64,000 nucleotides of DNA, from NCBI RefSeq assembly GCF_009765375.1, contig NZ_VTOK01000013.1, positions 1 through 64,000 on the forward strand. The letters run 5' to 3'. Position 1 is the first letter of the stretch, and every line of letters begins with the position of its first letter. This document shows, in pieces, positions 49,622-59,254 of the stretch. The notes under the pieces were generated by a model. That model was not told the origin of the DNA. It did not search any database and saw nothing but the letters and a program-made list of their open reading frames with translations. The translations under genes and the position numbers were made by a program. This DNA is from Alteribacillus sp. YIM 98480 (lineage in GTDB: Bacteria; Bacillota; Bacilli; Bacillales; Marinococcaceae).

Positions 49622-50365
49622 TTGTTAAATGGTAAATCAGCGCTTGTCACTGGTGCTTCCCGCGGGATTGGCAGAGCAATTGCTCTTGAACTTGCTAAAA
49701 ACGGAGCAAATGTAGCAGTTAATTATGCAGGCAGTGCTCAAAAAGCAGAAGAAGTTGCTGCAGCCTGCAAAGATTACGGAGTGGAGGCATTTGCGATCCA
49801 AGCGGATGTCTCAAAAGAAGATGATGTGAAAGCAATGATAAAAGAAGTGACCAATGTATTTGGAAGTATTGATATTCTAGTAAATAATGCAGGTATTACT
49901 CGTGACAACCTAGTGATGCGCTTAAAAGAAGAAGATTGGGATGCTGTACTTGATACGAACTTAAAAGGCGTCTTTCAGTGCGCGAAAGCAGCTGCACGTC
50001 CGATGATGAAACAGCGAGGCGGTAAAATTATTAATATTGCTTCTGTCGTTGGCATTTTAGGAAATGCAGGACAAGCAAACTATACAGCTGCAAAAGCTGG
50101 TGTAATCGGATTGACTAAAACATTGGCAAGAGAATTTGCTCCTCGCAGCATTCAGGTGAACGCGGTAGCTCCTGGATTTATAGCGACAGATATGACAGAA
50201 GAGCTGCAAGAAGACTCTAAGGAGGCTTTACTACAGCAAATTCCGCTTGGCGTACTTGGAGAACCAGAAGACATCGCAAAAACGGTGCGTTTTCTCGCTT
50301 CCGAAGACGCAAAATACATTACCGGCCAAACCGTTCATGTGGACGGCGGTATGGCCATGCCCTAA
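49622..50365 (+). CDS. fabG: 3-oxoacyl-ACP reductase (TTG start)
   Basis: A 247-residue short-chain dehydrogenase reducing beta-ketoacyl-ACP with NADPH. The cofactor loop [11 protein letters not shown] and the catalytic residues S141, Y154 and K158 (YTAAK) are present. The TTG at 49622 directly follows the fabD stop, with AAAGGAGGAG upstream, and gives the usual [12 protein letters not shown]-terminus. Confidence 0.95.
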   Translation: MLNGKSALVTGASRGIGRAIALELAKNGANVAVNYAGSAQKAEEVAAACKDYGVEAFAIQADVSKEDDVKAMIKEVTNVFGSIDILVNNAGITRDNLVMRLKEEDWDAVLDTNLKGVFQCAKAAARPMMKQRGGKIINIASVVGILGNAGQANYTAAKAGVIGLTKTLAREFAPRSIQVNAVAPGFIATDMTEELQEDSKEALLQQIPLGVLGEPEDIAKTVRFLASEDAKYITGQTVHVDGGMAMP

Positions 50366-50491
50366 CCTGTAAAAAACGTGTGTAAGGTTATGTATGAGTA
50401 ATAACAAGCCACAGAAATTTTACGGACATCCAAGTTTTATAAAAGAGTGCCTCTTGGTTAACTGTAACTAGTAAATAAAGGGCACATCTTC

Positions 50492-50517
50492 TATAATGTC
50501 ACTTAGTACTAATGAAA
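50492..50517 (+). promoter_or_regulatory. acpP promoter region with FapR-like palindrome
   Basis: A consensus -10 TATAAT (50492-50497) has no good -35 at standard spacing. Just downstream, TTAGTACTAA (50503-50512) is a perfect 10-bp palindrome built from two FapR half-sites without the usual central spacer. Confidence 0.45.
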
Positions 50518-50541
50518 ATCCTTTAAAGGAGGTGAAAGATA

Positions 50542-50775
50542 ATGGCTGATACACTCGATCGCATTAAAAGTATTGTCGCTGATCGTCTAGGAGTAGAAGA
50601 ATCAGAAGTAACGAAAGAAGCTACTTTTAAAGACGACTTAGGCGCCGATTCGTTGGATGTGGTTGAACTCGTAATGGAATTAGAAGACGAATTCGACCTT
50701 GAAATTTCTGATGAAGAAGCAGAAAAAATTTCTACTGTTGCTGATGTTGTCAATTACATAGAAGCACAGCAATAA
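50542..50775 (+). CDS. acpP: Acyl carrier protein
   Basis: A 77-residue acidic four-helix protein carrying acyl chains on 4'-phosphopantetheine. The attachment serine is S37 in [22 protein letters not shown] is a strong ribosome-binding site. It closes the fap cluster and probably also has its own promoter. Confidence 0.97.
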   Translation: MADTLDRIKSIVADRLGVEESEVTKEATFKDDLGADSLDVVELVMELEDEFDLEISDEEAEKISTVADVVNYIEAQQ

Positions 50776-50787
50776 TAGATGATATTG

Positions 50788-50843
50788 AAAAGAGGCCGTT
50801 AAAAAGGCTGATGTCACCTGCTCTTTTAAGCGGTCTCTTTTTC
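50788..50843 (+). terminator. Terminator after acpP
   Basis: AAGAGGCCGTTAAAA pairs with TTTTAAGCGGTCTCTT with one mismatch, followed by TTTCTTT. Confidence 0.85.
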
Positions 50844-50892
50844 TTTGTACTTGAATCCATTTCATAAGTGCTTGATTATCAAAAACGAACAT

Positions 50893-51155
50893 TATATCGA
50901 TTGTAGCGGAAGGCGGCGACTTCGGCGGGATAAGCTTGAGCTCAAGACCAGCAGGCCGCTTGCTGTCAAGGAGGCTGAAGCCAAGCCCGGAGCAAAGAAG
51001 CCACGGCGATAACGAACAAAGGGAGCTGGAGTGGATGTCGCGCTTGTGCCCCGAGGATGAATGCATCCGTCTGAAGTGAAAATCGAACAATAACGAGGAA
51101 ACTTATATATGTTCGTTTAAATGATATAGAAATGAATGATGAAATTCATTCACTT
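50893..51155 (+). repeat. R2 repeat, long copy
   Basis: A 263-bp copy with the same ends as 41301-41416. The interior has the GGAAGGCGGCGACTTCGGCGGG start known from Bacillaceae repeats and a 12-bp palindrome CTTGAGCTCAAG (50934-50945). Both copies share the right-hand block containing GATATAGAAAT and GATGAAATTCATTC. No protein is encoded. Confidence 0.75.
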
Positions 51156-51170
51156 TAAAAAAATTCACCT

Positions 51171-51215
51171 TTTCTAAAGGAATAAAGTAAAAACAAAGAC
51201 TAAGGCTTCTGTCAT
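51171..51215 (+). repeat. R3 short repeat, copy 3
   Basis: CTAAAGGAATAAAGTA is followed by TAAGGCTTCTGTCA. The copy at 62203 has the same order (TAAAGGATTAAAGTA, then TAAGGCTTTTGCCA). It directly follows the long R2 copy. Confidence 0.45.
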
Positions 51216-51323
51216 TTGAAATGGGCGGAAAGCAAAGTTTTCCTAATACTGTTAAGGCGCATAAAATTTTATCGGTACACAGTATAAAAAAACGGCAATT
51301 TTCGCGATTAGGATTTGCTAAAA

Positions 51324-51363
51324 ATAAAAAAGAGAAAGTGGTTTCCTCACCTCTTATTTTTTT
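51324..51363 (+). other. Hairpin with T tract in the rnc leader
   Basis: An AAAAAGAG arm pairs with CTCTT plus an A/T-rich extension, has an inner GTG/CAC step, and ends in seven Ts, about 34 bases before the rnc start. It could be an attenuator or a processing target for RNase III itself. The remaining leader, 51216-51323, has no recognisable feature. Confidence 0.4.
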
Positions 51364-51396
51364 CATGATACTGGTACGAAAAACGGAGGACCTGCT

Positions 51397-52200
51397 ATGG
51401 CACACCCATCACAAAAATCTTCAAAAAAACATCCGTCTTCGCGCGGACGCAGGACTAGAAAAAAATTGGTGCTTACCGAAGAACACCGTCAAAAGCTTAC
51501 AAAAATGCTTGAAACGCTTGGTTTATCTTTTGAAGACGAAAAACTTTTGATTCAAGCTTTTACTCATTCATCCTATGTGAATGAGCATCGTATTCGTTCC
51601 GTTCATGACAATGAACGCCTGGAATTCCTGGGGGATGCTGTCCTTGAGTTAGCTGTATCGCAGCACCTTTTTAAACGGTTTGCTACGATGAGTGAAGGAG
51701 ATATGACAAAACTCCGCGCAGCCATTGTCTGCGAGGCATCTCTTGCCAATCTTGCAGAAGAACTGCATTTTGGAGAGCTTGTTTTTCTTGGCAAAGGAGA
51801 AGAAATGACCGGTGGGAGAAAGCGGCCGGCTTTATTGGCAGATGTATTTGAAGCATTTGTCGGAGCATTATATCTCGACCAAGGAATCGAGCGTGTATAT
51901 ACGTTATTAAATCAAACGGTGTATCCGAAAATTGATCACGGTGCTTTTTCGCATATGATGGATTTTAAAAGTCAATTACAAGAGCATATCCAAAGAGATA
52001 ACCTGGGAACTATTGTTTATGAAATTAAAGATGAAATCGGACCGGCGCATAGCCGTGAATTTGTGTCAGCAGTATATTTGAATGAAAAAGTACTCGGAGA
52101 AGGACGGGGTCGTTCTAAAAAAGAAGCGGAACAGCATGCTGCTCAGCAGGCACTGTCAAAATTAGATCCATCGGAAACCGAGAAGGGAAAGGTAGAGTAA
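51397..52200 (+). CDS. rnc: Ribonuclease III
   Basis: A 267-residue double-strand RNase processing rRNA and mRNA. The signature [12 protein letters not shown] and the second acidic block [18 protein letters not shown] give the catalytic centre; the C-terminal dsRNA-binding domain (about 185-260) ends with [19 protein letters not shown] basic N-terminal extension precedes the catalytic domain. GGAGG lies before the ATG. Confidence 0.96.
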   Translation: MAHPSQKSSKKHPSSRGRRTRKKLVLTEEHRQKLTKMLETLGLSFEDEKLLIQAFTHSSYVNEHRIRSVHDNERLEFLGDAVLELAVSQHLFKRFATMSEGDMTKLRAAIVCEASLANLAEELHFGELVFLGKGEEMTGGRKRPALLADVFEAFVGALYLDQGIERVYTLLNQTVYPKIDHGAFSHMMDFKSQLQEHIQRDNLGTIVYEIKDEIGPAHSREFVSAVYLNEKVLGEGRGRSKKEAEQHAAQQALSKLDPSETEKGKVE

Positions 52201-52263
52201 CAAGTTCTTTTGGAAAATAGTACGATGTTTCAGTTTGTATCTGGACCAGTTATTGGAATGAAA

Positions 52264-52300
52264 AACCACGCGAAACAAAATAAGTCCGCGTGGTTATTTC
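52264..52300. terminator. Terminator between rnc and the DUF1128 gene
   Basis: AACCACGCG (52264-52272) pairs with CGCGTGGTT (52287-52295), followed by ATTTCT. Suited to stop both convergent transcripts. Confidence 0.75.
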
Positions 52301-52322
52301 TAGTCCTATAGAATATAATGCT

Positions 52323-52547
52323 TTATGACTTTTTAAGTTTTCCAAGCTCTGAAACAATAGCGTCCATTTCACTTACACTGAAGTGATCTTTGCTTTCTAC
52401 CATTTCATAAATATCTTTAATGTCTTCGTAATTTTTCAAGTCAAAGCTGTCCCCTTTCATGGCAGCTGTGTTCACTACTTGTAGTTTTTGCGTAATTTCT
52501 TCAACCATAAAGCTCAAATTTTCTTGTGTTTTTTCTTCTAAACTCAA
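52323..52547 (-). CDS. UPF0435 / DUF1128 family protein (YfkK-like)
   Basis: A 74-residue acidic protein of the DUF1128 family, function unknown. The family pattern is visible: ENLSFMVEEITQKL, VVNTAAMKG, YEDIKDIYEMV and FSVSEMDAIVSELG. A TTG at 52547 is taken as start since AAGGTGGGG lies at the right distance and the family starts here; a GTG at 52559 overlaps that Shine-Dalgarno. It lies in opposite orientation between rnc and smc. Confidence 0.8.
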   Translation of the reverse strand: MSLEEKTQENLSFMVEEITQKLQVVNTAAMKGDSFDLKNYEDIKDIYEMVESKDHFSVSEMDAIVSELGKLKKS

Positions 52548-52663
52548 TATTTTCCCCACCTTTTTTCACTGCTTTTCCATGTATTCATTTTAGGGGTTTT
52601 ATGAAAAAAGCGCAAACAGGCATTAAGTCCTGGCAATACGACCTTCTTCGATAATTGCAGGTA

Positions 52664-52672
52664 TGGTAAAAT
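52664..52672 (+). promoter_or_regulatory. Possible extended -10 promoter of smc
   Basis: TGGTAAAAT gives an extended -10 (TG-N-TAAAAT) 75 bases before the smc start. The -35 is poor. Confidence 0.35.
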
Positions 52673-52746
52673 AGTGTAGCCGCACTAACATAAGGATTGC
52701 AGCATGCAAATTTCAACATAGAAAGAAAACAGAGGAGGATACAGAT

Positions 52747-55700
52747 TTGTTCCTCAAACGACTTGAAATTAAAGGATTTAAATCATTTGCAGAAGAGATG
52801 AACATAGAATTTTTGTCTGGCATAAATGCCGTGGTTGGCCCCAATGGAAGCGGAAAAAGTAATATTTCAGACGGTATACGCTGGGTTCTAGGAGAACAGT
52901 CAGCAAGATCTTTGAGAGGATCTAAGATGGAAGATGTTATTTTTGCTGGCAGTGATACACGGAGGTCCTTAAACCGAGCAGAAGTTACACTTGTATTAGA
53001 CAATGAAGATGGCGAGATGGATCTTGGTTATAGTGAGGTCAGCGTAACACGCAAATTATACCGCTCTGGGGAAAGTGAATACTTAATTAATCAACAGCCA
53101 TGCAGACGAAAAGACATAGTAGAATTGTTTATGGATTCGGGAATGGGAAAAGAAGCATTTTCGATTATCGGCCAAGGCCGGGTCGAAGAAGTACTTTCAA
53201 GTAAGCCAGAAGAGCGCCGGGCTATTTTTGAAGAAGCTGCCGGGGTTGTAAAGTATAAACAGCGCAAACATCAGGCTGAGAAAAAATTAACCGAAACGCA
53301 GGATAATCTAAACCGGATTGAAGACATTTTACATGAACTCGAAGGTCAAGTGGAACCTTTGAAAATGCAGGCATCAGCGGCAAAGGACTACCTTGCTAAA
53401 AAAGAAGAATTAGAAGAACATGAAATTGCACTGACAGTAAAGGAAATAGAAGAAAAGCATGAAAAATGGACAACGATTCAAGATGAACTAGATCATGTGG
53501 AAGAACAAAAACAAAAAGTAAACAACAAACTGAAGCAAGATGAAGATCAGTTGTCAAAAGTCCAAGAAGAGGCTGAATTGCTCGATGAGTCCATCAACAC
53601 CCTGCAAGATAAGCTAGTAGCCACTAGCGAACGTTTGGAAAAAGAAGAAGGTCAGCGCCGTCTTTTAGAAGAACGAGGAAAAAACGCTGGCGAGAAAAAA
53701 GAAGAATGGGAGAAGCGTCTACAAGAAATAACACGGAAAAATGAGCAAACCAAAACAGACCTTGAAACCCAGCAGAAAAAATTGCAGAAAAGTACCTCAC
53801 AAGTTAAAGAACTCGAAGAAAAACTTAAAGAAAATCAAAAGAAATGGAAACGTTATGCACATAGCAAAGAATCGGAAATTGAATCGTTAAAAAGCGAATA
53901 TATTGAGCGGTTAAATGAACAAGCTGCGATTCGAAATGAAGAAAGACATCTAACAGATCAACAGGCGCAATTAAATAAAAAATCTGGTTCTTTACAACAA
54001 GAAAATGAGATGTATGTGAGAGAAAGACAACAATCGGAAAAAACAGCCGCAGAACGACGGGAAGAAGTCGAAAAGCTGCAGGAACATTATGAAAAAATGA
54101 AAACAGCATACAAACAACTTCATAAACAATGGAGCGAACATACAGAAGAAACAGATAAGCAAGAGAAAAAGTTATATGAAGCCTATCGTTATTTAGATCA
54201 GACGAAATCACGTATGAATGTATTAGAAGAAATGGAAGCTGATTATTCTGGTTTTTTTCAAGGCGTAAAAGAAGTATTAAAAGCGAGAGTAAATCTAACA
54301 GGAATTGTCGGTGCAGTAGCAGAGTTAATTGATGTGGAAAAAAAGTATGTTACTGCTATAGAAACAGCGCTTGGCGGTTCTTTACAGCATATCGTAACCG
54401 AAACAGAAAGCGATGCTAGACAAGCCATTCAATATTTAAAAAGCAGACAAAAAGGAAGAGCAACCTTTTTGCCTTCAAATGTTATCCGTAAAAGGCCATT
54501 GTCTGCTTCTATAAAACAAAAACTTGAGGCTGCCGACGGGTTTATTACAGTTGGCTCAGAAGCGGTGAAAGTACAAGACGCTTATAAGCATATTGTTGAA
54601 AACCTGCTCGGCCAGGTTGTGTTTGCTAAAACATTAGAGGCAGCAAACAACATGGCTAGAATTTCCGGCTATAAAATTCGTTTTGTAACATTGGACGGCG
54701 ATGTCGTTAATCCGGGTGGTTCAATGAGCGGAGGAGCAGCTAATCAGAAAAAAGGGCAGCTGTTAGCGCGGCAGCAAGAGCTTGAAGAATTAAAGAAAAA
54801 GTATAAAATCATGCACGAAAAAACAGATAACTTGGAGCGCACCGTTAAAACCTTAAAAGAAAAGCGGGAACAACTTACTAGACAATTAGAAACGAGCCGT
54901 CAAGAAGGTGAGAAAGCCAGAGACAGGCTGGAGCTTGCAAAAGAAGAACTTGCAAAAGCAGAAGCAGAGCTTTCCCGCGCTAATTCTCGTTTGTCCCTGT
55001 TTGACAAAGAATCAGCTTCTCTTGAAGAAGAAAAAAGAAAACTTGAACACCGTCAAAAGGTACTTAGTGAAAATAAAGAATCGATTCAAGCTAAGCTGAA
55101 ACAAATGGAAGATAAGATGACTGAGCTTGAGTCAATGGAAAAAGAACGTGGTCAAAAATTAGAGCAATTAAAGGAAGAAGAAACGGCTTGGAAAGTCGAA
55201 CTAGCAGCTGCAAAGGAAACGATGTCTCATGATTCGTCTGAAATGAAACGATTAGAGTCTCAACATAAAGAAGAAGAAAAAGACCTTGAGTCGCTGCAAA
55301 AAGACATTGAAATCTTACAAGAACAGTTGTCTTCTTTAGATGGGGGCGATGATGCCCTGCAAGTAGATATTGATGCCATAAAAGAAAAGAAAGAACAGCT
55401 AACCCAAGAAATGACAGCCCTTCGTAGAGACCGGGTCGAAGGCTATGAAAAAGCCGAACGTTTAAAGGCTAGTATTCAACAGCTTTCCTATGACTATAAT
55501 GAACATCAGAAGACGTTTCACGACAAACAAGTGGAACTAAACCGGCTTGACGTGGAGCTAGATACACGGTTGAACAGTCTTCAGGACACATATGAGCTGA
55601 CTTTCGAACGAGCAAAAGACATGTATCCTCTCACTGTGGAGACGCAAGAGGCTAGAAAGAAAATTAAATTAATTAAATTGGGAATAGAAGAATTAGGCAC

Positions 55701-56316
55701 GGTGAACCTCGGCGCCATTGAAGAATATGAAAGAATACATGAACGAGTGTCGTTTTTATCAGAGCAAAGAAGTGATTTGCTTCAAGCACAGCAGTCGCTG
55801 CGTGATGTGATTAATGAAATGGATGAAGAAATGAAGCGGCGTTTTTCAGAGACTTTTACCGAGATACGGCACCATTTTCAAGAAACCTATACAGAGCTGT
55901 TTGGCGGTGGAGAGGCAGATCTTCACTTAACAGACCCGAAAGAGCTGCTTGAAACAGGAGTAGATATTATTGCAAGGCCTCCTGGGAAAAAACGCCAGCA
56001 CCTTTCTTTGTTATCAGGGGGAGAAAAAGCATTAACAGCAATAGCGTTATTGTTTTCCATTGTGAAAGTAAAACCTGTGCCGTTTTGTGTGCTTGATGAA
56101 GTGGAAGCAGCCCTTGATGAAGCAAATGTCACACGCTTTGCTAAGTATTTACGAACATTCAGCCAAAGCACTCAATTTATTGTGATCAGTCATCGAAAAG
56201 CCACAATGGAAGAGGCCGACGTGCTATACGGGATTACGATGGAAGAGTCAGGTGTTTCTAAAATGGTTTCTGTCAGACTTGAAGAAACGTCTGAACTAAT
56301 AGAATCCGCCACTTAA
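52747..56316 (+). CDS. smc: Chromosome segregation ATPase SMC (TTG start)
   Basis: An 1189-residue condensin subunit. The N-terminal Walker A is GPNGSGKSN near residue 32, long coiled coils flank a hinge at about 500-680 (TGIVGAVAELIDV to NPGGSMSGGA), and the C-terminal ABC signature LSLLSGGEKAL with Walker B FCVLDEVEAALDEAN completes the head. TTG at 52747 follows GAGGAGG. It is followed by ftsY as in other Firmicutes. Confidence 0.96.
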   Translation: MFLKRLEIKGFKSFAEEMNIEFLSGINAVVGPNGSGKSNISDGIRWVLGEQSARSLRGSKMEDVIFAGSDTRRSLNRAEVTLVLDNEDGEMDLGYSEVSVTRKLYRSGESEYLINQQPCRRKDIVELFMDSGMGKEAFSIIGQGRVEEVLSSKPEERRAIFEEAAGVVKYKQRKHQAEKKLTETQDNLNRIEDILHELEGQVEPLKMQASAAKDYLAKKEELEEHEIALTVKEIEEKHEKWTTIQDELDHVEEQKQKVNNKLKQDEDQLSKVQEEAELLDESINTLQDKLVATSERLEKEEGQRRLLEERGKNAGEKKEEWEKRLQEITRKNEQTKTDLETQQKKLQKSTSQVKELEEKLKENQKKWKRYAHSKESEIESLKSEYIERLNEQAAIRNEERHLTDQQAQLNKKSGSLQQENEMYVRERQQSEKTAAERREEVEKLQEHYEKMKTAYKQLHKQWSEHTEETDKQEKKLYEAYRYLDQTKSRMNVLEEMEADYSGFFQGVKEVLKARVNLTGIVGAVAELIDVEKKYVTAIETALGGSLQHIVTETESDARQAIQYLKSRQKGRATFLPSNVIRKRPLSASIKQKLEAADGFITVGSEAVKVQDAYKHIVENLLGQVVFAKTLEAANNMARISGYKIRFVTLDGDVVNPGGSMSGGAANQKKGQLLARQQELEELKKKYKIMHEKTDNLERTVKTLKEKREQLTRQLETSRQEGEKARDRLELAKEELAKAEAELSRANSRLSLFDKESASLEEEKRKLEHRQKVLSENKESIQAKLKQMEDKMTELESMEKERGQKLEQLKEEETAWKVELAAAKETMSHDSSEMKRLESQHKEEEKDLESLQKDIEILQEQLSSLDGGDDALQVDIDAIKEKKEQLTQEMTALRRDRVEGYEKAERLKASIQQLSYDYNEHQKTFHDKQVELNRLDVELDTRLNSLQDTYELTFERAKDMYPLTVETQEARKKIKLIKLGIEELGTVNLGAIEEYERIHERVSFLSEQRSDLLQAQQSLRDVINEMDEEMKRRFSETFTEIRHHFQETYTELFGGGEADLHLTDPKELLETGVDIIARPPGKKRQHLSLLSGGEKALTAIALLFSIVKVKPVPFCVLDEVEAALDEANVTRFAKYLRTFSQSTQFIVISHRKATMEEADVLYGITMEESGVSKMVSVRLEETSELIESAT

Positions 56317-56343
56317 TTATAGAAAGGAGTTTACATATTAATT

Positions 56344-57369
56344 ATGGGGTTTTTTAAAAAATTAAAAGATAAATTCACTGAACAGACAGAAACAGTGACA
56401 GAAAAGTTTAAAGATGGACTGACGAAGACAAGAGACTCTTTTGTCGGCCGAATGAACGAGTTATTTGCCCAGTACCGCACGGTGGATGAAGACTTTTTTG
56501 AAGAACTAGAAGAAATTTTAATTGGGGCAGATGTCGGTGTTTCGACCGTCATGGAGCTTATTGACGAATTAAAAGATGAAGTGAAACTTCGCAACATTAA
56601 AGAATCAAGAGAGATTGCCCCAGTCATTAGTGAAAAACTGGCTGAAAAACTGGATAAAAGTGGAGAAGATGCAGACCTTAACATGCAGGACGATCAAATG
56701 ACTGTCATTCTTTTTGTCGGCGTTAACGGAGTAGGTAAAACGACAACGATTGGAAAAATGGCTCATTCGTTTAAAGAAGAAGGGAAAACAGTAGTTATGG
56801 CTGCGGGAGATACGTTTCGGGCCGGGGCGATCGAGCAGCTAGAAGCATGGGGAGATCGAGTGGGAGTGGATGTCATAAAGCAGCAAGCTGGTTCTGACCC
56901 TGCTGCTGTTATGTATGATGCTATCCAATCGGCTCGTGCTAAAAAAGCAGATGTACTTTTATGTGATACGGCAGGAAGACTGCAAAACAAAGTGAATCTG
57001 ATGAAAGAGCTTGAAAAAGTTAAGCGGGTGATTTCCCGTGAAATACCCGATGCCCCTCATGAAGTCCTCTTGGTACTTGACGCCACCACAGGTCAGAATG
57101 CAATGAGCCAGGCCAAGACATTTGGTGAAGCAACGGAAGTTTCTGGGATTGTGCTGACAAAGCTGGATGGTACTGCAAAAGGCGGTATCGTACTAGCCAT
57201 AAGAAACGAATTAAATATACCGGTTAAGCTCGTAGGCTTAGGAGAAGGCATGGATGATCTGCAGCCATTTGATGCAGAACAGTTCGTGTATGGACTTTTT
57301 AAAGAACTAGTCGAAGAAGAGACAGGGGAAGAAAAGGAAGAAGAAGAAATAGAAAATACACGTGAATAA
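56344..57369 (+). CDS. ftsY: Signal recognition particle receptor FtsY
   Basis: A 341-residue SRP GTPase that docks ribosome-SRP complexes to the membrane. N-terminal amphipathic helix MGFFKKLKDKF, then the N domain, then the G domain with GVNGVGKTTTIGKMA, DTAGR and TKLDGTAKGG. The tail is very acidic (about 14 residues of mostly Glu). The Shine-Dalgarno AAAGGAG is rather far (14 bases) from the ATG. Confidence 0.95.
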   Translation: MGFFKKLKDKFTEQTETVTEKFKDGLTKTRDSFVGRMNELFAQYRTVDEDFFEELEEILIGADVGVSTVMELIDELKDEVKLRNIKESREIAPVISEKLAEKLDKSGEDADLNMQDDQMTVILFVGVNGVGKTTTIGKMAHSFKEEGKTVVMAAGDTFRAGAIEQLEAWGDRVGVDVIKQQAGSDPAAVMYDAIQSARAKKADVLLCDTAGRLQNKVNLMKELEKVKRVISREIPDAPHEVLLVLDATTGQNAMSQAKTFGEATEVSGIVLTKLDGTAKGGIVLAIRNELNIPVKLVGLGEGMDDLQPFDAEQFVYGLFKELVEEETGEEKEEEEIENTRE

Positions 57370-57392
57370 TAATTGGACGTAAAGATATTTTC

Positions 57393-57421
57393 TTGACAGA
57401 CAGTTATAATTTTAGTATCAT
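57393..57421 (+). promoter_or_regulatory. Sigma-A promoter of ylxM-ffh
   Basis: TTGACA (57393-57398), 17 bases, TATCAT (57416-57421). It lies between ftsY and ylxM. Confidence 0.8.
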
Positions 57422-57467
57422 CCTTGTTTGTAAAGGGATTTGACTTAACATTAAGAGGGTGAACATC

Positions 57468-57812
57468 ATGCTCGAAAAAACTGTACGCATGAACGCTTTA
57501 TTTGATTTTTATCAGCCCTTGTTAACGTTAAAACAGCAGAAGTATATGGAGCTTTACTTTCTTGACGATTTTTCGCTCGGAGAAATTTCCGAGACGTTCG
57601 ACGTCAGCCGTCAAGCCGTCTATGATAACATTAAACGGACGGAGGCGATGCTAGAAGAGTATGAAGACAAACTTGGTCTTTATCAAAAATATAAAGAGCG
57701 GACAAAGCGATATCGTCAGTTAAGAAAGTACGCTGAAGAAAGCTCTCCTTCCCCCGGTCTGATGAAAACCATTGATGCGCTCGAAAAATTAGAGGAGGAG
57801 GGGACAAAATAA
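57468..57812 (+). CDS. ylxM: SRP-associated HTH protein YlxM
   Basis: A 114-residue helix-turn-helix protein of the UPF0122 family, located with ffh in Firmicutes and reported to modulate SRP GTPase assembly in streptococci. Core block: [20 protein letters not shown] followed by DNIKRTE. The ATG at 57468 matches family starts; the GTG at 57459 overlaps the AGAGGGTG ribosome-binding site. Stop overlaps ffh (TAATG). Confidence 0.92.
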   Translation: MLEKTVRMNALFDFYQPLLTLKQQKYMELYFLDDFSLGEISETFDVSRQAVYDNIKRTEAMLEEYEDKLGLYQKYKERTKRYRQLRKYAEESSPSPGLMKTIDALEKLEEEGTK

Positions 57813-59158
57813 TGGCTTTTGAAGGTTTGGCGGAACGACTGCAGGCAACCTTTGACAAAATGAAGGGCAGAGGAAAAGTTTCGGAGGCAGACGTTAAAGA
57901 AATGATGCGTGAAGTGCGTCTCGCCCTTCTTGAAGCAGACGTTAACTTTAAGGTCGTGAAAAAGTTTGTCAATGACGTGAAAGAACGTGCAGTCGGCCAA
58001 GAAGTGATGAAAAGCCTCACCCCAGGCCAGCAAGTAATTAAGGTGGTTAATGAAGAGCTCACCAAGCTGATGGGCGGTGAACAAAGCAAAATTGCCCACG
58101 CTCAAAAGCCGCCTACCGTTGTGATGATGGTTGGTCTGCAAGGTGCCGGGAAAACAACGACGACAGCTAAGATTGCTAACTACCTCCGCAAAAATAATAA
58201 TCGAAAACCGTTAATGGCTGCTGCTGATATATATCGTCCTGCCGCTATTGATCAGCTGAATACATTAGGAAAACAGCTTGATATGCCTGTGTTTTCTCTA
58301 GGTGATCAAGTAAACCCTGTAGATATAGCTAGCGGTGCCGTAAGTCAGGCGAAAGAAGAGCATCAAGATTATGTTCTCATCGATACCGCCGGCCGTTTGC
58401 ATGTCGATGAACAACTGATGGGAGAACTTCAGGAGATAAAAGATACAGTTCAGCCTGATGAAATCCTTTTAGTTGTCGATGCAATGACAGGGCAGGATGC
58501 TGTCAACGTCGCTGAAAGTTTTAATGAACAGCTTGGTCTTACTGGCGTTGTCCTGACAAAACTTGACGGTGACACAAGAGGCGGTGCTGCTCTATCTGTT
58601 AAAGCAGTAACGGAAACTCCGATTAAGTTTGCGGGGATGGGGGAGAAAGTAGATCAGCTTGAACCTTTCCATCCTGAACGGATGGCATCCCGTATTTTAG
58701 GTATGGGAGACGTACTTTCTCTCATCGAAAAGGCTCAAACCAATGTAGATGAAGAGCGCGCTAAGGAACTTGAGAAAAAAATTCGCTCAGCGGACCTTAC
58801 TTTTGATGATTTTCTCGAACAGTTAGAACAAGTTCGCAGCATGGGGCCGCTCGATGAGCTGTTAGCGATGATGCCTGGCGCCAACAAAAAGGCGATGAAA
58901 AACATTCAGATTGATGAGAGCCAAATTGGCCGTGTTGAAGCGATCGTCCGCTCTATGACAGCACATGAAAAGCAGAACCCTTCTGTAATGAATGCCAGTC
59001 GTAAACGCCGTATTGCTAAAGGGAGCGGTACAACCATTCAAGATGTCAATCGTTTGTTAAAACAGTTTGAAGATATGAAAAAAATGATGAAGCAGATGAC
59101 GTCTATGCAAAAGGGTAAGAAAAAAGGAAAAGGCGGTTTCCAATTGCCTTTTATGTAG
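57812..59158 (+). CDS. ffh: Signal recognition particle protein Ffh
   Basis: A 448-residue SRP54 homologue. N domain, GTPase domain (GLQGAGKTTTTAKIA, DTAGRLHVDE, TKLDGDTRGGA), and methionine-rich M domain from about residue 300 ending in FEDMKKMMKQM, which binds signal sequences and SRP RNA. Works with FtsY encoded upstream. Confidence 0.97.
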   Translation: MAFEGLAERLQATFDKMKGRGKVSEADVKEMMREVRLALLEADVNFKVVKKFVNDVKERAVGQEVMKSLTPGQQVIKVVNEELTKLMGGEQSKIAHAQKPPTVVMMVGLQGAGKTTTTAKIANYLRKNNNRKPLMAAADIYRPAAIDQLNTLGKQLDMPVFSLGDQVNPVDIASGAVSQAKEEHQDYVLIDTAGRLHVDEQLMGELQEIKDTVQPDEILLVVDAMTGQDAVNVAESFNEQLGLTGVVLTKLDGDTRGGAALSVKAVTETPIKFAGMGEKVDQLEPFHPERMASRILGMGDVLSLIEKAQTNVDEERAKELEKKIRSADLTFDDFLEQLEQVRSMGPLDELLAMMPGANKKAMKNIQIDESQIGRVEAIVRSMTAHEKQNPSVMNASRKRRIAKGSGTTIQDVNRLLKQFEDMKKMMKQMTSMQKGKKKGKGGFQLPFM

Positions 59159-59174
59159 TGAAAAGGAAAAAACC

Positions 59175-59203
59175 TTTACAGGGAATCCAATTCCTATTAT
59201 AAT
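59175..59203 (+). promoter_or_regulatory. Sigma-A promoter of rpsP
   Basis: TTTACA (59175-59180), 17 bases, TATAAT (59198-59203), about 52 bases before the rpsP start. Confidence 0.85.
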
Positions 59204-59254
59204 GTGCTATTGTGTGAAATAATTTTTTGTGAATAATTATGGAGGTGTCTATAA

